NCBI GenBank assembly: GCA_003194525.1
Contig: NBIV01000155.1
Location: 62,001-126,000 of the forward strand
Direction: 5' to 3'
DNA length: 64,000 nt
From: Gracilariopsis chorda
Lineage: Eukaryota > Rhodophyta > Florideophyceae > Gracilariales > Gracilariaceae
The notes beneath the pieces were generated by a model. The model saw only the letters and a list, made by a program, of their open reading frames with translations, had not been told where the DNA came from and made no database searches. Shown one piece after another: positions 50,476 to 62,284 of the stretch. A program made the position numbers and the translations under genes. Numbering within the stretch: the stretch's first letter is position 1; every line of letters begins with the position of its first letter.

Positions 50476-51533
50476 TTACGGCGGAGTACCATGTCCGTTC
50501 TTGCCAACACTGTCGATTCATCAGAAGCAGTACCACAACATGAGTCCACAAAACTGTCAGTGTGCTACACGATACATCGATCGCCTCCTACATGCGCAAC
50601 TTCTCCAACAACGTACCTGCAGTACATTACGAACTCGTGCGGAGGAGATCTCACACCTTCCTCAGCAGCGCGTTCGGCAACAAGATGAACCGCTTCAAAC
50701 GCGTTTCTCGTCCCCACTCTCGTATCTGAGTTGCCCATGTAAAACCGCACCGGAATCCGCATGAGTCCGCTAATCACAGTATCATTGTGCAATGAAGCCC
50801 GACGAATTTTGAGTCGAGCACGTTCAGAATGGATCTCAGCATCGGAAAACTCGTTCAGATCATGGAGAACAGTAACAGGGGAAAACCCGAGACATGCCTG
50901 GATGTTTGGATTGGACACCGCAATATGAGCAGCCAGAAGGGCCCCACGGCTGAGTCCAGCTACAAATATTTTATTCGGACTGATGTATCCATCCCCTATG
51001 AATGAATTCAACGCCGACGACACCTTTCGAACAAATCCAGATACCAAGTCACCTCCAGAGTTGTAAATGTTAGCCCATTTGCTAAAAGCAGTCTCGCATT
51101 CTTTCATATCCGAGGTATGGAAAGGAAGCGTAACTGAAAAAACCCGAAACTTAGATTGCTCACCGGCATTTAGAAAGGTCACAAACTGGTTGTATGGATC
51201 AAGTTCAAGAGATTGCTCGGCCGTTAGAGAAAAGTAGATGATTGCAGGCATCGGTCCTGAGTTTAAGGTTTGTCCAACAAATCGCCAATCTTCATGATCT
51301 GGAACTGGTTCACATCTTATGGCTGCCCCGGGCTCCAAACCCGGTATACCTGAGCGACTCAGCCGCGTTGTCATGCTGAGAGTGCTGGTCATACGAACAT
51401 TGCCGGATGTGCGGCTAGTACGAGAAAGTTCATGACGCTCCCGTTTCATAGAATATGTGCCCCCGCAAACACCGCATCTACTGACCAGGGGCTTGCTCAC
51501 ATGATTGGCGGGTGAAACAAATAACGGCGGCAT
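50476..51533 (-). CDS. Alpha/beta hydrolase with catalytic His in a 34-nt last exon
   Basis: Exons 51533-50617 and 50509-50476, intron 50510-50616 (GTACGT...CGACAG); 316 aa. Nucleophile elbow VAGLSRGALLAA (Ser in GLSRG), acid in YMGNSDTRVGT, and after the splice SVGKNGHGTPP supplies the catalytic His. Without the intron the frame would run into residues lacking the His, so the short last exon is well supported. The first 65 residues are Ser/Arg/Thr-rich and contain CGVCGG. The protein appears to be a serine hydrolase of unknown substrate. It is the last convincing intact conserved gene before the gene-poor right part. Confidence 0.75.
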
Positions 51534-52556
51534 AACGAACCGAAGAAAAGGACATGCAAAGGTATTCTTGATCTTTCAGTGGAAAGAATAACACAAATGA
51601 AGCAAATTGAAGCGATGAGCTACATTCCTTTGTGATCACTCAGAAAGACGCACTGGGGGAAGAGCACAACGTTCTCTACGTGGACCGATAGATAACGGTT
51701 AGCAGTCAGAAGGGCTTAACTTGAAAGAGCTTATTTGAGACGTCCCAACCGTAAATGACGTAATCTCGTATCCCCTTAACCCTTTAGCCCTTTGACACTG
51801 CTAGCTTATGTCTACTGCAATAGATAAAAGCTGGCAATATAATTGGTGAAAGCAACGAAAACGGCTTGCCTCTCACCCTTCGGATGTGAAGGGGCGAGAG
51901 GCTGGCTTTTATCGACTTTTGCCCTCCGAGGGTGCCATGCACGCCAGTCAGGCATGTCCACGTGGACAGCCTCAACAATCCGCCTCTCCAAACGCCGCTG
52001 CAGGCGGCTATATCTATAGCTGACTCCTGTGTTTTCCCTCACACACATCCTGCCTTGCTCTCACACACACCCTGCCTTGCTGTGAATTGGCTCTCTACGC
52101 CTGCTTCTTCAACAGGCGCTGGCGCATTGTCTTTTCCGTGCGCCCGACCACCCTGCTTTGCGCCAACTGCATATCTAATCTCAGCGCCTGGCTTGACTTG
52201 CACAAGGACTAGGGATTTTCTTTAGAAGAGGGGCGTTACGAAGAATAACAGCAGATGCACCGCATTCAGTCCCCGCTCAACGCATCCCGTCGGTGCGTCC
52301 CGTGCTCAGTACAACGTGTTTACCAACTGCAATCTGCGCTGCGGCTCTCTTGGCACAACCAGCCCCTCAAGTTCACTCGCCATAAATATCGTTCATCCCT
52401 CTCATACTTGCTACTTGCTGGCCACTCGCACGCGGCGCATCCAGACCTTGCTCGCAGCTCTACACGCCCCTTCCGCACCCGTCCACCACAGCCTTGCGCC
52501 CCACTGCCGCCCCGCCACGGCCGCCCTAACCACGCCCACAAGACCCCGACGCAGCC
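51534..52556. other. Gene-poor region
   Basis: About 1 kb, no conserved domain. A short direct repeat of TCACACACACCCTGCCTTGCT-like sequence lies near 52037-52081. Confidence 0.4.
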
Positions 52557-52718
52557 ATGAACGCGTTTGTCTGCACCCTGTGCGTACTCGTCGCCACCGT
52601 GCTCGCGCTGACCATCTCGCTGCCGCCCAGCAATCAGGTGGAGGGCGTGGTGCACGCAGCCGGCAGCTTGTTCTTCGCCAGGCACCTACAGCAGTGCGAA
52701 GGAATGGCGTCATCGTAG
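52557..52718 (+). CDS. Possible short secreted or membrane peptide (53 aa)
   Basis: An ATG frame with a hydrophobic N-terminus, MNAFVCTLCVLVATVLALTI, followed by SLPPSNQVEGV and a short polar tail. It looks like a signal peptide or a single helix. The flanking region is GC-rich like real promoters here. There is no homology I recognise, and a frame of this size could occur by chance. Confidence 0.3.
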   Translation: MNAFVCTLCVLVATVLALTISLPPSNQVEGVVHAAGSLFFARHLQQCEGMASS

Positions 52719-53936
52719 TCATTCTACCTGGGTTTCGACGTGCATGGAGCCTTCGTATCGTCAGCGACACACTTCTGCCAACGTCTGGCACAGTATGTCA
52801 GCACACGGTGAAAGGCACAGCCCCTCCGACGGAACTCCAAGCCCTAACGCTCAGAATTAAACGCACGATCTTACAGCTATCCCTATAACAGCGGTAGCTG
52901 TCAATCGCCAACGGCTTTCTGCCCATCGCAGCTAAAGTTACTGCGGACAACGCGGCACTCGTCTGTGGCGTCGACCTGCGTAACAGGCGTAAATAGCATT
53001 GTCTCCACTCGCTGTTTTCGATTCCGACACGGCAACTATGACATCATTCGTTATCGTTGCTCTGAGAGCCAATCATCACAATTGCCCTGTCGTCCCTTGC
53101 TAGATTGCAGCATAACCGCATCGCTCTCTTCATGGAAGAAATAATTTACTGCGCTGACAAATCGGCGCTAACAGCGCCGGGGAAACGGGAGGCTGAGCTG
53201 GCGACATTAATTCAGATCTTCGGCAGCTGGCTTTGTCTACGTTTTTGACACATCGATACTTAAGCCCCTAGTGTTGCGGCGGCCGCTGTAACTCGCAGGC
53301 GGCGCCAATTTACAGCCACTGCTGTGACCAGGATAATCGTTCTCTCGAGTTTGAGAACTAGATGGTGCTACTTGGTCACAACTGTGGGTTCGTCCCCCTG
53401 ATTCCGCTGAAAACCATGAGCACGCGCGCCGGGCGGCGCTGCACCCACTGTTGCGCATGCAGCTGCCGCCAATTACCCTAACATGGCTTTCCAATTCGCC
53501 GCGTGAGCATCGGTCATGCGAAAATAATCTTGCTGAAGACTCTTCCGTGTTTCCCCGTCTCCAAGGCGGTCATGTCGGTGCACCAGCTCGTCGTGCCGCC
53601 GCAAAAGCTGCGCCTCCCGCCGCCGCCGCCACCCCTCGGCTGCGTCTTGCACGCAGTTGCCCGATGCGTTGCGAATACGCGCGCTGCTTTCATTGTCGCT
53701 CTGAACAGCGCTTCGCGCTCATGTGTGGGCGTCGCAGTTTGCGATGGAGCGTCGCGTTTGAACGTTCAGCTTTAGGTTGCAGTCTTTTCTCTGAAGATGC
53801 GTTTACAAACACTGAACATCCAAAACTTGCATACAACACCACCGCCGCCACCAATCCTCGAGCCCTCGAGCGAATCGTTCGTTGTTGTCGTCAGTCGGCT
53901 GTACGTATCCTTCACTGGCAATGTTGAACTTCCTTC
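52719..53936. other. Gene-poor region
   Basis: 1.2 kb, no conserved coding signal. Pro/His-coding frames at 53450-53930 have no domain and change frame. Confidence 0.4.
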
Positions 53937-54300
53937 TCACTCCGTCTTCGCCTTATACCAACAACCGCGAGGCGTCATCACTAAACGCCACTGGCGAGAC
54001 TGACTACCAATGCTTTCCCACTCTCCACCTCCCACTCCTTGCACCACAAGCCTTCCATCCCGGCTCCACGCAACACCGTTCACCATATATATGTGTTCGA
54101 CCAGCGGCTGTACCATGGGCTCCTCGCTCTCCGCCTTCCACACCCGCACAGTGTTATTGTCCGACCCACAAATTACACGCGTTCCGTCCGCGCTACACCC
54201 AACATAGTTCACCGAATGTGTGTGTTCCGACCAGCGGCTCACCATCGGCTCCCCACTCTTTAACTCTCACACCCCCACAGGCCATGTCGATTCCAACGAA
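53937..54300 (-). pseudogene. Decayed WD40-repeat fragment 1
   Basis: Two WD40 blades of the NACHT/HET-E-like type on the minus strand: HTHSVNYVGCSADGTRVICG with NNTVRVWKAES, then PLVEHIYMVNGVAWSRDGRL. The frame breaks off and no start or end is recognisable, so this is a fragment of a larger repeat protein. Confidence 0.6.
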
Positions 54301-54831
54301 TCCGTCGCACCGCTTCACACCCTCGTCCCCGCCGACGACGCGTCGTCTTTCACAAGCGCCATGCGCCACTTACCGCCATCAGTGCTACTGTGCCGCCCTC
54401 CGTTCGCACACGAGCATCTTACGCTCGTATCGAGTTGACCTGCCAGGGTTCATCCGCTTGCACATTCGAACCGTGTCAGACTTTTGCTCGACGATGGCAG
54501 GACTGTTGATGCCACTTGAAGTGCCACCATAAAGGTTTCTGTATGTATCAGTTCAAACACTGAAGTATCGTGAAAAGTAGTCTAGGCAGTAACTCCCAGC
54601 AAACTTTCTAAGAAGATGGCAGTGTCGGGGTCGCAACACTTCCTATGGCAAGGAGTTGTAATAACTTGGGAAACATATACGCGGCTCACGGAACGAGTGA
54701 TGGAAGGGTGATAGTTAGCCGGCCCTACGAACCCTGGGTACACGCTGATCCTTAGATGCAGAAACTCTAGTGGTTGATCATTTACAGGGTCGTTACGGTT
54801 CTCCTGCTCTCACTCTCTTTGAGAGATAAGC
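54301..54831. other. Region between WD40 fragment and repeat-protein gene
   Basis: No gene recognised; the first part may be further decayed WD40 sequence. Confidence 0.35.
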
Positions 54832-56250
54832 TCACTTGCGCTTTTTTCGTCGTGGACTCCTCGAAGAAGAACTGTCTCTTGGGCTGTCTCTTGAGCTTGG
54901 GCCGCTCGAAATTGGGCTGTTAGAGCCGCCTCTTGAACTTGAGCTGCTATCACTAACCAGAAGGCCTGCGTCTCTCATCAGCTTGCGTTGTTTCCTTACC
55001 TTCGCTTCTGCTTGTTTTCTTTTCTCCTTCTCTTCCCGCTCTTTCTTTTCTGCTTGTTTTCTTTTCTGCTCCTCTTCTACTCTCTTCTCCTTCTCTTCCC
55101 GCTCTTTCTTTTCTGCCTGTTTTCTCTTCTCCTTCTCTTCCCGCTCTTTGTTTTCTGCTTGTTTTCTCTTCTCCTTCTCTTCCCGCTCTTTCTTTTCTGC
55201 TTGTTTTCTTTTCTCCTTCTCTTCCCGCTCTTTGTTTTCTGCTTGTTTTCTTTTCTCCTTCTCTTCCCGCTCTTTCTTTTCTGCTTGTTTTCTTTTCTGC
55301 TCCTCTTCTACTCTTTTTTTCTCTGCTTCCTCTCGTTTCATGCGTTGTTCCCTGCCTTCTCTGTGCACTCTTGCATCCGGACTTCCAGGTTGGATGCAAT
55401 CCTTTGCCTTAAGTACTCCAATGGGCCCAAGATTCACTTCGTCTTCGCCTCGAAGAGGCTTTTCCATCCCCTCATACTTTCCATTGCGAAGGTTTCCTTC
55501 GTGTACCGCGGGCTGCGGGTTCTTAGCACGAGCATCGTTATGTATCGTTATGTACTTGGGAATTTTTCTCTGTGCATAAAGTTCCTGTTTCTCTACCATA
55601 TCTCTGCGTCCATTTGTGCTGGTGTTTTCCACTACTACTTCTGGCGGCGTACGTTTAAGTGGAAACGTTATCTTGCTGCTTCCCGGTGATAAAAGTGCAC
55701 GATCTTCGTTTGAGATCCTTTCGCCGACTGCAAAGTCGGCTCGTACCACAGAGTAGTCCGGATGTCCACGGCGAGGGGTTGGACTTTTCTCAGAATCTTC
55801 GCTTTGAGGTGGGGCATTGCTGGATGATGGCTGATGGGACATGAGGTAACGTTTGGTTGGAATCGCAATAGTAGCTTCCAAGGTGGCAACACGCCTGGTA
55901 GTGGGTTTGTCTTGTTCAGCTCGTTGGAAACGATACAAAAGGTGTTTCGCTTGTTCTTTGTTTCTGTTGCTTTCTGACATGCCGCGCCAAATCAGAAGAC
56001 CTTCCACCAAGTCGTACTCACCGTATTTAAAGCGGTCAATATCAAAGAGCTCTTCAACTGTGGCTGGTTGGAGATGTAGCGCTCCCAATTTTCGACGATC
56101 AAGTGCTGCGGCAGGCAACTCTTCTTGAAAGAGCGACTGTGAAGTGCTCTCCAGCGACGAGTTCTCACCTACTTCAGGCAATGAAGAGAGTGCGAGTGAT
56201 GCTGGTTGCTGTATTGGTGCAGGCATCGAATCTTCCTCGGAGAACTGCAT
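54832..56250 (-). CDS. Lys/Glu/Arg repeat protein of unknown function
   Basis: 472 aa from the ATG at 56250 (a second ATG at 56226; the upstream frame has only GTG). The N-terminal half is polar and partly helical; LFDIDRFKYGEYDLVEGLLI looks like a small structured motif. The C-terminal half has a 14-residue repeat, KEREEKEKRKQAE plus K or N, in about six copies with K and N alternating, then an RVEEEQK spacer, another repeat and a Ser/Arg tail ending in SRSPRRKKRK. The repeat should form one long charged helix, and the tail is a likely nuclear signal. I do not recognise a family; the gene may be lineage-specific. WD40 fragments lie on both sides on the same strand. Confidence 0.5.
   Translation of the reverse strand: MQFSEEDSMPAPIQQPASLALSSLPEVGENSSLESTSQSLFQEELPAAALDRRKLGALHLQPATVEELFDIDRFKYGEYDLVEGLLIWRGMSESNRNKEQAKHLLYRFQRAEQDKPTTRRVATLEATIAIPTKRYLMSHQPSSSNAPPQSEDSEKSPTPRRGHPDYSVVRADFAVGERISNEDRALLSPGSSKITFPLKRTPPEVVVENTSTNGRRDMVEKQELYAQRKIPKYITIHNDARAKNPQPAVHEGNLRNGKYEGMEKPLRGEDEVNLGPIGVLKAKDCIQPGSPDARVHREGREQRMKREEAEKKRVEEEQKRKQAEKKEREEKEKRKQAENKEREEKEKRKQAEKKEREEKEKRKQAENKEREEKEKRKQAEKKEREEKEKRVEEEQKRKQAEKKEREEKEKRKQAEAKVRKQRKLMRDAGLLVSDSSSSSRGGSNSPISSGPSSRDSPRDSSSSRSPRRKKRK
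55010..55330. repeat. 42-bp coding tandem repeat with 84-bp higher-order period
   Basis: About seven copies of a 42-bp unit (CTTCTCTTCCCGCTCTTT core). Alternate copies carry CTTTCTTTTC or CTTTGTTTTC, so pairs of units were duplicated together. Confidence 0.85.
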
Positions 56251-57420
56251 AGGTCGAAGAGGATAATGGAGCGAGATTGTAAATGTACAGTTTGAGGGAG
56301 GCTTGCAAGCTAAATACGCTCCGCAATTTGCCTTGAAGGATGACGAAGCGGAGAACAGCCTCACGTTGCCAGTTGCAAATGTGCCGAAACGATGTCTCTA
56401 TAATGTACCATATAGAGTCTATATGGTACAGTTTCAATCTACCTGAGATACGGCTGGCGACTTGTCATGGTCGGCTGAGCAGACCTCATAAACAGGACGC
56501 TGCATGGCCAAGTTTGCTTCCATACATGTCCGCATCTTAAACCTAAAATCCCAGTAAAAAAAGGTGTGTTTACCACGAGTATCAGGACCATGGCGTTGTC
56601 AACACAGTGTCGTGCTGATGAGAAGAGAATGCCGCCGGAGCGTGCGGGAATGTGCCACTTTCCAAAACGTCCATCAGATTTCTAACAAATTCAAGGGCTG
56701 CTCCCTCCTGCTTACCTCACCCACACCCACATCGCTGATGTGATTTGGTGGTGGGCACAGACGCCTAGTTTCGGTCTATGCATCTCCGGTACAATTCAAA
56801 CGTTATCTTGCAAACGAAAACGGCAGAAGGCGACAATACAAGTTCTTTTTTTGACCAGATGCTCCAAACAGTACCCACAGTTACGCACATCAACCCTTTC
56901 ACCACGCCGGAAAAGTGTAGCCGACAAACAAACAAGAAAGAGGCACTGAAAAAGCGTACGCCTTCACAAAATTCTCAGTTTCCTTGGCAATAGAATAAGG
57001 TTCTGTTGTTCACAGGAAATGCGCCCATCCTGGCAGCCCTTCTAATCATTTTCAGATGCAACTTGTGCTCTCTCAGTTGCGGAGCGTCATCGTCGCACAC
57101 TATTTTTCTATCATTCAAGTCATGTTACACACTCACATTCCCCATTCAACCAATCGCTTCACAATCCACTGCGGTTGGCACAACAGCCACAGTACCTGCT
57201 GTTCATACTCACCCTTTTGCAGTATCCTGCAATCGTTCTCGTATATGTACCCATCATCTTCTGCATTCCACAACGCGTGAAACACGCTACGGTCTTCAGT
57301 CTCTTGTTCTTTCGCCCTCAGTATATATTGTAAAAGAATCGTTCGAGAGCATTGACAAGAACTAAACTCTGCCTTTGTTGTCCCTGTCCCGAAATCAGCA
57401 CTTCATTTTTCTGCAGTCTT
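56251..57420. other. Gene-poor region
   Basis: 1.2 kb, AT-richer, no gene recognised. Includes a TATATGG/CCATATA palindromic stretch near 56408-56428. Confidence 0.4.
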
Positions 57421-57943
57421 TCAGCAGATGACACGTAGTTGCGTACAAGGCTTTTGAATATCGCCTGACATTACGCGAATTCTCTGCTTGCTCACTGCTA
57501 CATACGCACTCAATTGAGCGTGCGTCACCCACGAGGGGCTGTCCGATATCCATGCTACTCTTAGCGTGCTACACACCCAACGTGCTGTCGCAGGAGCTTC
57601 CCACGATGCAAGTGCCGCCAACGCTCGAGAGGCACGCACGTCACCCAATCTGTTGACTTGGAGGGGATGCGCGATGGCCATGCTTTGTTCAACAATGTAC
57701 ACACACACACACACCGTTCTGTGGTTTGAGCGTGATACGATGCACGTATCGTGCCCATTCTCTGCCACGCACCCCACCACACGTTTGTGAGCTTGGAGAG
57801 GCTGCCTGATGCCTTTCCTTGTTCCAGCGTCCCAAACGCGAACCGTTCCGTCCGTTGAGCGTGGCACCTGGCACTATATGAGTACTGTTTTCGCTCACTG
57901 TCGCGCAGGTCGCGCAAGGTATGTGACTGTCCGTAGAAATCAC
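57421..57943 (-). pseudogene. Decayed WD40-repeat fragment 2
   Basis: Minus strand. The best frame begins STDGTVRVWDAGTRKGIRQP, a classical WD40 end, then PLQAHKRVVGCVAENGHD and further weak blades with two frame changes. It contains a (CA)n microsatellite (57693-57712). Non-functional remnant of a protein related to fragment 1. Confidence 0.6.
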
Positions 57944-60008
57944 AGCTAAGCGTGTTTCACGTTTAAAAGCAGTGATCTGCTATCTAGCTCGCTTTACAGG
58001 CCCGAAACTAGTAAAGGGTTGTGGGCGCCATCACAAGACGGTGACGCAGGGGGCCAAAATAAATGACAAACTAGCCTAAAAAAGGGTGTTCCTCGTAGCT
58101 CGAAGCCCCAAAAAAATTAAACGACACGAACAAAAGATCAAACGAACAACCAATGCAGGGACCAAAAGCACTCAACCTGCAACGATAACAACAAATACAA
58201 AAGGACAGCACAAGGCTCAATCCAAATGCAAACTTCTTGATACTTCTTGAAACGGCGCACGACCTAAGAATTATTTCAAGGGTCAGTAGGAGTCAGACTC
58301 CCAACTTACAATAATACACTCCGAATGTGAAGTGATTTCTGCAGCCTACCGACTTCTGCACCAACCAGAAGCAGGTGCGTACAATCCTTACAGGGCTTCC
58401 AAAGAAGAGCTACTAACAGCGGGATATGCTTTCACTCTATACCCAATCTGGCCCTTTGCAAGAGACGTTGCACGGCACGTCACCTGTGGACAGCTTCCTG
58501 TCAAGCACCTCCGTCCGGAAACCACCAAGTCTTTTGACCGTCACCGTTATCCGAGCAAAGCTCCGGTGGGGGCTCACAGACGACAGAAGCGCCTTTGAAC
58601 ATACTACCGTCTCCCATCCACGCCAGGGCGCTTCAACCGGTCTCAGCGACAGTACTGCTCCACCCCAAGTATGCAAAAAGCGGCAAGCGCCTCACTAAGT
58701 GCAGTTGAGATTTGATAGTTGATAGTAATAGTTGAGATAGTTGCGGGAGTGAGAACTTTGAGATGTAGTTCTTCTTGAGATGAGTCCAGACCGAAGTCCG
58801 GGACTCAACTCGCCCTTTTATAGAGTCAAAAGCATGCAAAACAACACAGATACGCATTACTACTTTCTACTTACTCATTTGGGGTCTAGGTTACTCCATT
58901 GGCTTCTAGAAGCCTCTGGAGCTGCACACTAACCAATAGTAACTTAGCAACTGGTGCCTGCATCACCGAAATACAGTGATAATGCTGGGACAGCGAAGCT
59001 TAGAATGCTCCAGACACTGCTGTAGCACTCTACACGTTTGTTCCAGCAGTGCTGGAACATTCTACCAATTTCGCGACCGACAAGGGTTACCAACGTCTTT
59101 AGTATACGCCGCGTTTCTCAATTACTCGAAGATATGACCCACGCCATCTCCCTCGACAAGCAACTGCGTGCGTATATTGTCCCTGTTTTACTCACATTTC
59201 AAAGTGGCGCGCAAAGTACACATCACCGCCAATGTCTTCCACGACGCACTCACACGTGCTATAGGAGAATGACCATTTGGCAGATGCAGTGGTGAGGTAA
59301 CTATGAAGCTGGGCTGGCAGAGGTCAGAACATTGCTGGCCGAAATATTCCACGTGGCCAAGCTGGGTGCCTATGCAGGAGATACGAGGGGCCAGTTCGAG
59401 TGCAAGGCACTGTGGCCATATGTTTCATTATGTAGCTAATTTTATTTAATTTGTTAGGATAGTGTTCTGAGGTCAGAGCGCCTCGCCAGCCATATAGGCT
59501 GGCTCGAGTTCCGCCGATCTCTGAAGTGTAAAGACAAGCACCCTCACTGTCTTCTTGCCGCCATATGCAGCCAGTAAAACTCCAAAGGCCTCCAAGCCAT
59601 CGCTACTATTCTCCAAACCTGTATTGACTTGAGAAAGCGCCCGCCCATTGCGCCTCGCTGCCACTTTTTGCCCGCGTCAATAATAGACCCAGTGGATTGT
59701 CATCCAAGTAACTGGCTCTCTGCCACTACTACCTTCTAGAAGACTACTATCCGAGTTGGCCAAACGGCGCAGTATTCTACTACAACTGGTTTCCTGACCT
59801 GTAAGCCAACAGGAACAGCTGTCTGGACCTTAAGGAAAGACGTTTACGCATAGGACTTCTATCATTGGGCTATTATTCGACGCAACTGGCTCGAAAGCAA
59901 CACCGACCGTATGGATAACCAACAACCAACCCAAGGAACGAAAGAAAACCAGGAATTCCGGGTGCAGCCGCACCTCTCGCAGTCACCATAACCCCATCGG
60001 CCGCCCAA
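57944..60008. other. Gene-poor region, probable 5' LTR/leader zone of the gypsy element
   Basis: 2.1 kb with no gene. A near-perfect 21-bp palindrome (59039-59059) and a TGGCTCGAAAGC motif near 59889 that could be a primer-binding site for the gypsy element. LTR boundaries cannot be set because the 3' LTR lies outside the window. Confidence 0.4.
59039..59059. repeat. 21-bp palindrome
   Basis: TGTTCCAGCA, one G, then TGCTGGAACA. Confidence 0.9.
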
Positions 60009-62093
60009 ATGGACAATAATAGTGACCGTAAGAGTACCCGCAGCCACTCCCATGGACGTTTTATAGACCCTGTGGACTATCCTGAAAGGATAACCAGGTA
60101 TTCGCCATTGGTCGCTCGCCTCCGCGAGAGGATGGATCAGCTCAATCTTCCGCAAGGCCGAAGGAATGATGCAGAACAGCCTCGAGACTTAGCTGCTACC
60201 GTAACCACCCCCCATATGGTGGACGATGTCGCTGCTCTCCTATGGCCGCAACTCTGCTCTTGGTGCGAAAATCAAGTGGAGTAGTTCCTTAGAGACCAAA
60301 CGGATAGAGTATTACGGGAGCGCCTCTCCTCTTTTGCAGACCAACTGGTTCCTCAGGTTGTGCAATCAGATGTCCTCGTGGAGTTCATTGCCACGACCAT
60401 CCAAGGGGAAATCACCCGCCAGGCAGGCACATTTCACAGCCCTCGGGCTGTTTCTCAAATTTTACCATTAGATCTCCATCGTTCAACACACACCGGACCT
60501 CACGGAGCAGCTATAGAAGTAGCCCCGCGCCTGGGTACAGCACAGGAAGGCCCATTGGGTTATATACCGCCTGGAGAAGAGAAAATCCAGAGGCAAAGAG
60601 GCCGTGCGGGAGATAAGACCAATGGACAACACGGCGTTCAGTACGCCAACGAGTACCTCGAAGACGATGAAGAGCTCGCCCAAAAGAACCTCGTAGATAC
60701 CGAGACCCATACGAAGAAGAGACGCAGCCAAAGGCGTAAGTCGAGAACGAACCATCGGAAGAGGCACCACTCGAACTCGAGCGATGACCATTCGGACTCG
60801 TCGGACTTTTCCGATACCGATACGGATGAGGCGGATGTTCGGCGCCTCAAACCATTGGTCACGACTAATGAGCTTTTCCAGAAGGTCTTAGAGGTGAACA
60901 CGTACCGTTTGATGGATCGGTCCATGCGATACAGCTCTTCGGTCGCCAAGAAGATTGCCAGGTGGGCGAAGAGAATGCAACTGACCGTCCCGGGCAAGTT
61001 TTCTGGGAAGGCTCCCATTACAGTCCTTAGGTCCTTGAGCTGGTTCTAGGTGGCCTGTGACCAGAATGGAGTGCATGAAGGAGCGGCGCTTTATTGCTTC
61101 CAGTTTTTTCTAAGTGGAAAAGCGAAGGACCAAGTGGTTGTCAAGATCTCCGGCTCGGCCAACCCCATTGATGCCCGCGATCGGGAGCTCTTAAGGACCT
61201 ATCCAGAGGTTGTTCACTACCTGTTGGAAACGTATGCGACTGATGACCACATAATGGACGCCTATCAGGACGTAATTGGATACCACCAGAGTTCCAGCAT
61301 GTCCGAAACGGACTACGCCGACCAACTTTGGACTAGAGCGCGCAGGTGCGGGAATGTGTTCTCCGAGGGTCGGCTGAAGCGACATTTGATCGCGGGATTG
61401 CTCCCTGCGATACGGACTCATGTCCGAAACCACCACACTGCCCATCCGGACCTGACGTTTCGTCAACTGGTGACGTATGCCGAAGGATACGGCAAGACCT
61501 ATAGGACTTCCCGTCTAACGGGTGACGCGGATACTACGGGTCGCGCAAGACCCCTGACCAGAGGAGTGAAGGCCCACATGGTAGAGTCCCCGTCGGAGTC
61601 GGACTCGGCCTTTGGACATTCAGACACCGCAGATGCTCTTGCGGTGAGCGTCTCCTCAGCTCCGTCAGGAGCACCATCGACATTTTCGTCAGAAACGACC
61701 ACCCAATCGGCCCCGGCGACACCCCGTTATTCTCCGATTGCCCCCAGGAAGGACGTCATTACGAAGTCCAATCAGGCGTGTTATATTTGTCTTTTTACGG
61801 CCCGGCCGTGTGACTGCATAAAGTATATGTCTGAGGACATCCGCAAGGGAATTATGGCGCGAAGGGAGGAGAACTATCAGGTGCGCCAAGCCGAGGGTTA
61901 CTTCCGTAGGAACTTCCCTTCGAGGACCACTAGAGCGCGAGGGAGCCCAAAGTATGCGACTCCCCTGACCACACCGGTGAAGCAACCTGAGGTCAACATG
62001 GTTGAAGACCCAAGGGATAGCGTCAAATACCTGGATGGACAAAGCGATCTTGCTGTCCCTATGCCGCAGGAAAACGACCAGAGGGACGCATAG
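60009..62093 (+). pseudogene. gypsy gag, broken
   Basis: Three pieces. The first (60009-60284) and second (60360-61049) are charged, with a basic Ser/Arg/Asp region, and are separated by a frameshift. The third (61050-62093) continues after an in-frame TAG and has the retrotransposon-gag pattern YCFQFFLSGKAKDQVV, ETDYADQLWTRARRCG and LKRHLIAGLLPAIRTHV. A Cys-rich site, CYICLFTARPCDC, stands where a CCHC knuckle would be expected, but its spacing differs. It would form the RNA-binding shell. Confidence 0.75.
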
Positions 62094-62284
62094 AGGTGTG
62101 TCGTCCCTCTTACAACTGCCACCTCATACCATCGGACTCGCAGACCACAGGAGCTGAGAACAGAAAGAAACCAGAGGACGAAATGACAGGGGTCTCGAGT
62201 CGGGTGTATGCTGTGGATTAATGGGAAGACCTGGAGGACGCTGTTTGTGTCCTGACGAAGGATAACTACAAGGTACAGGGAACC

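Noticed and set aside
16339..51796. Shared 16-mer AAGGGCTAAAGGGTTA near 16350 and 51785 (opposite strands)
   Set aside because: About one such match is expected by chance in 64 kb, and the flanks do not align.
54836..55689. Long hydrophobic-looking frames antisense to the K/E/R repeat gene
   Set aside because: Mirror image of the Lys/Glu repeat; the Ser/Phe/Leu repeats have no start context or domain.
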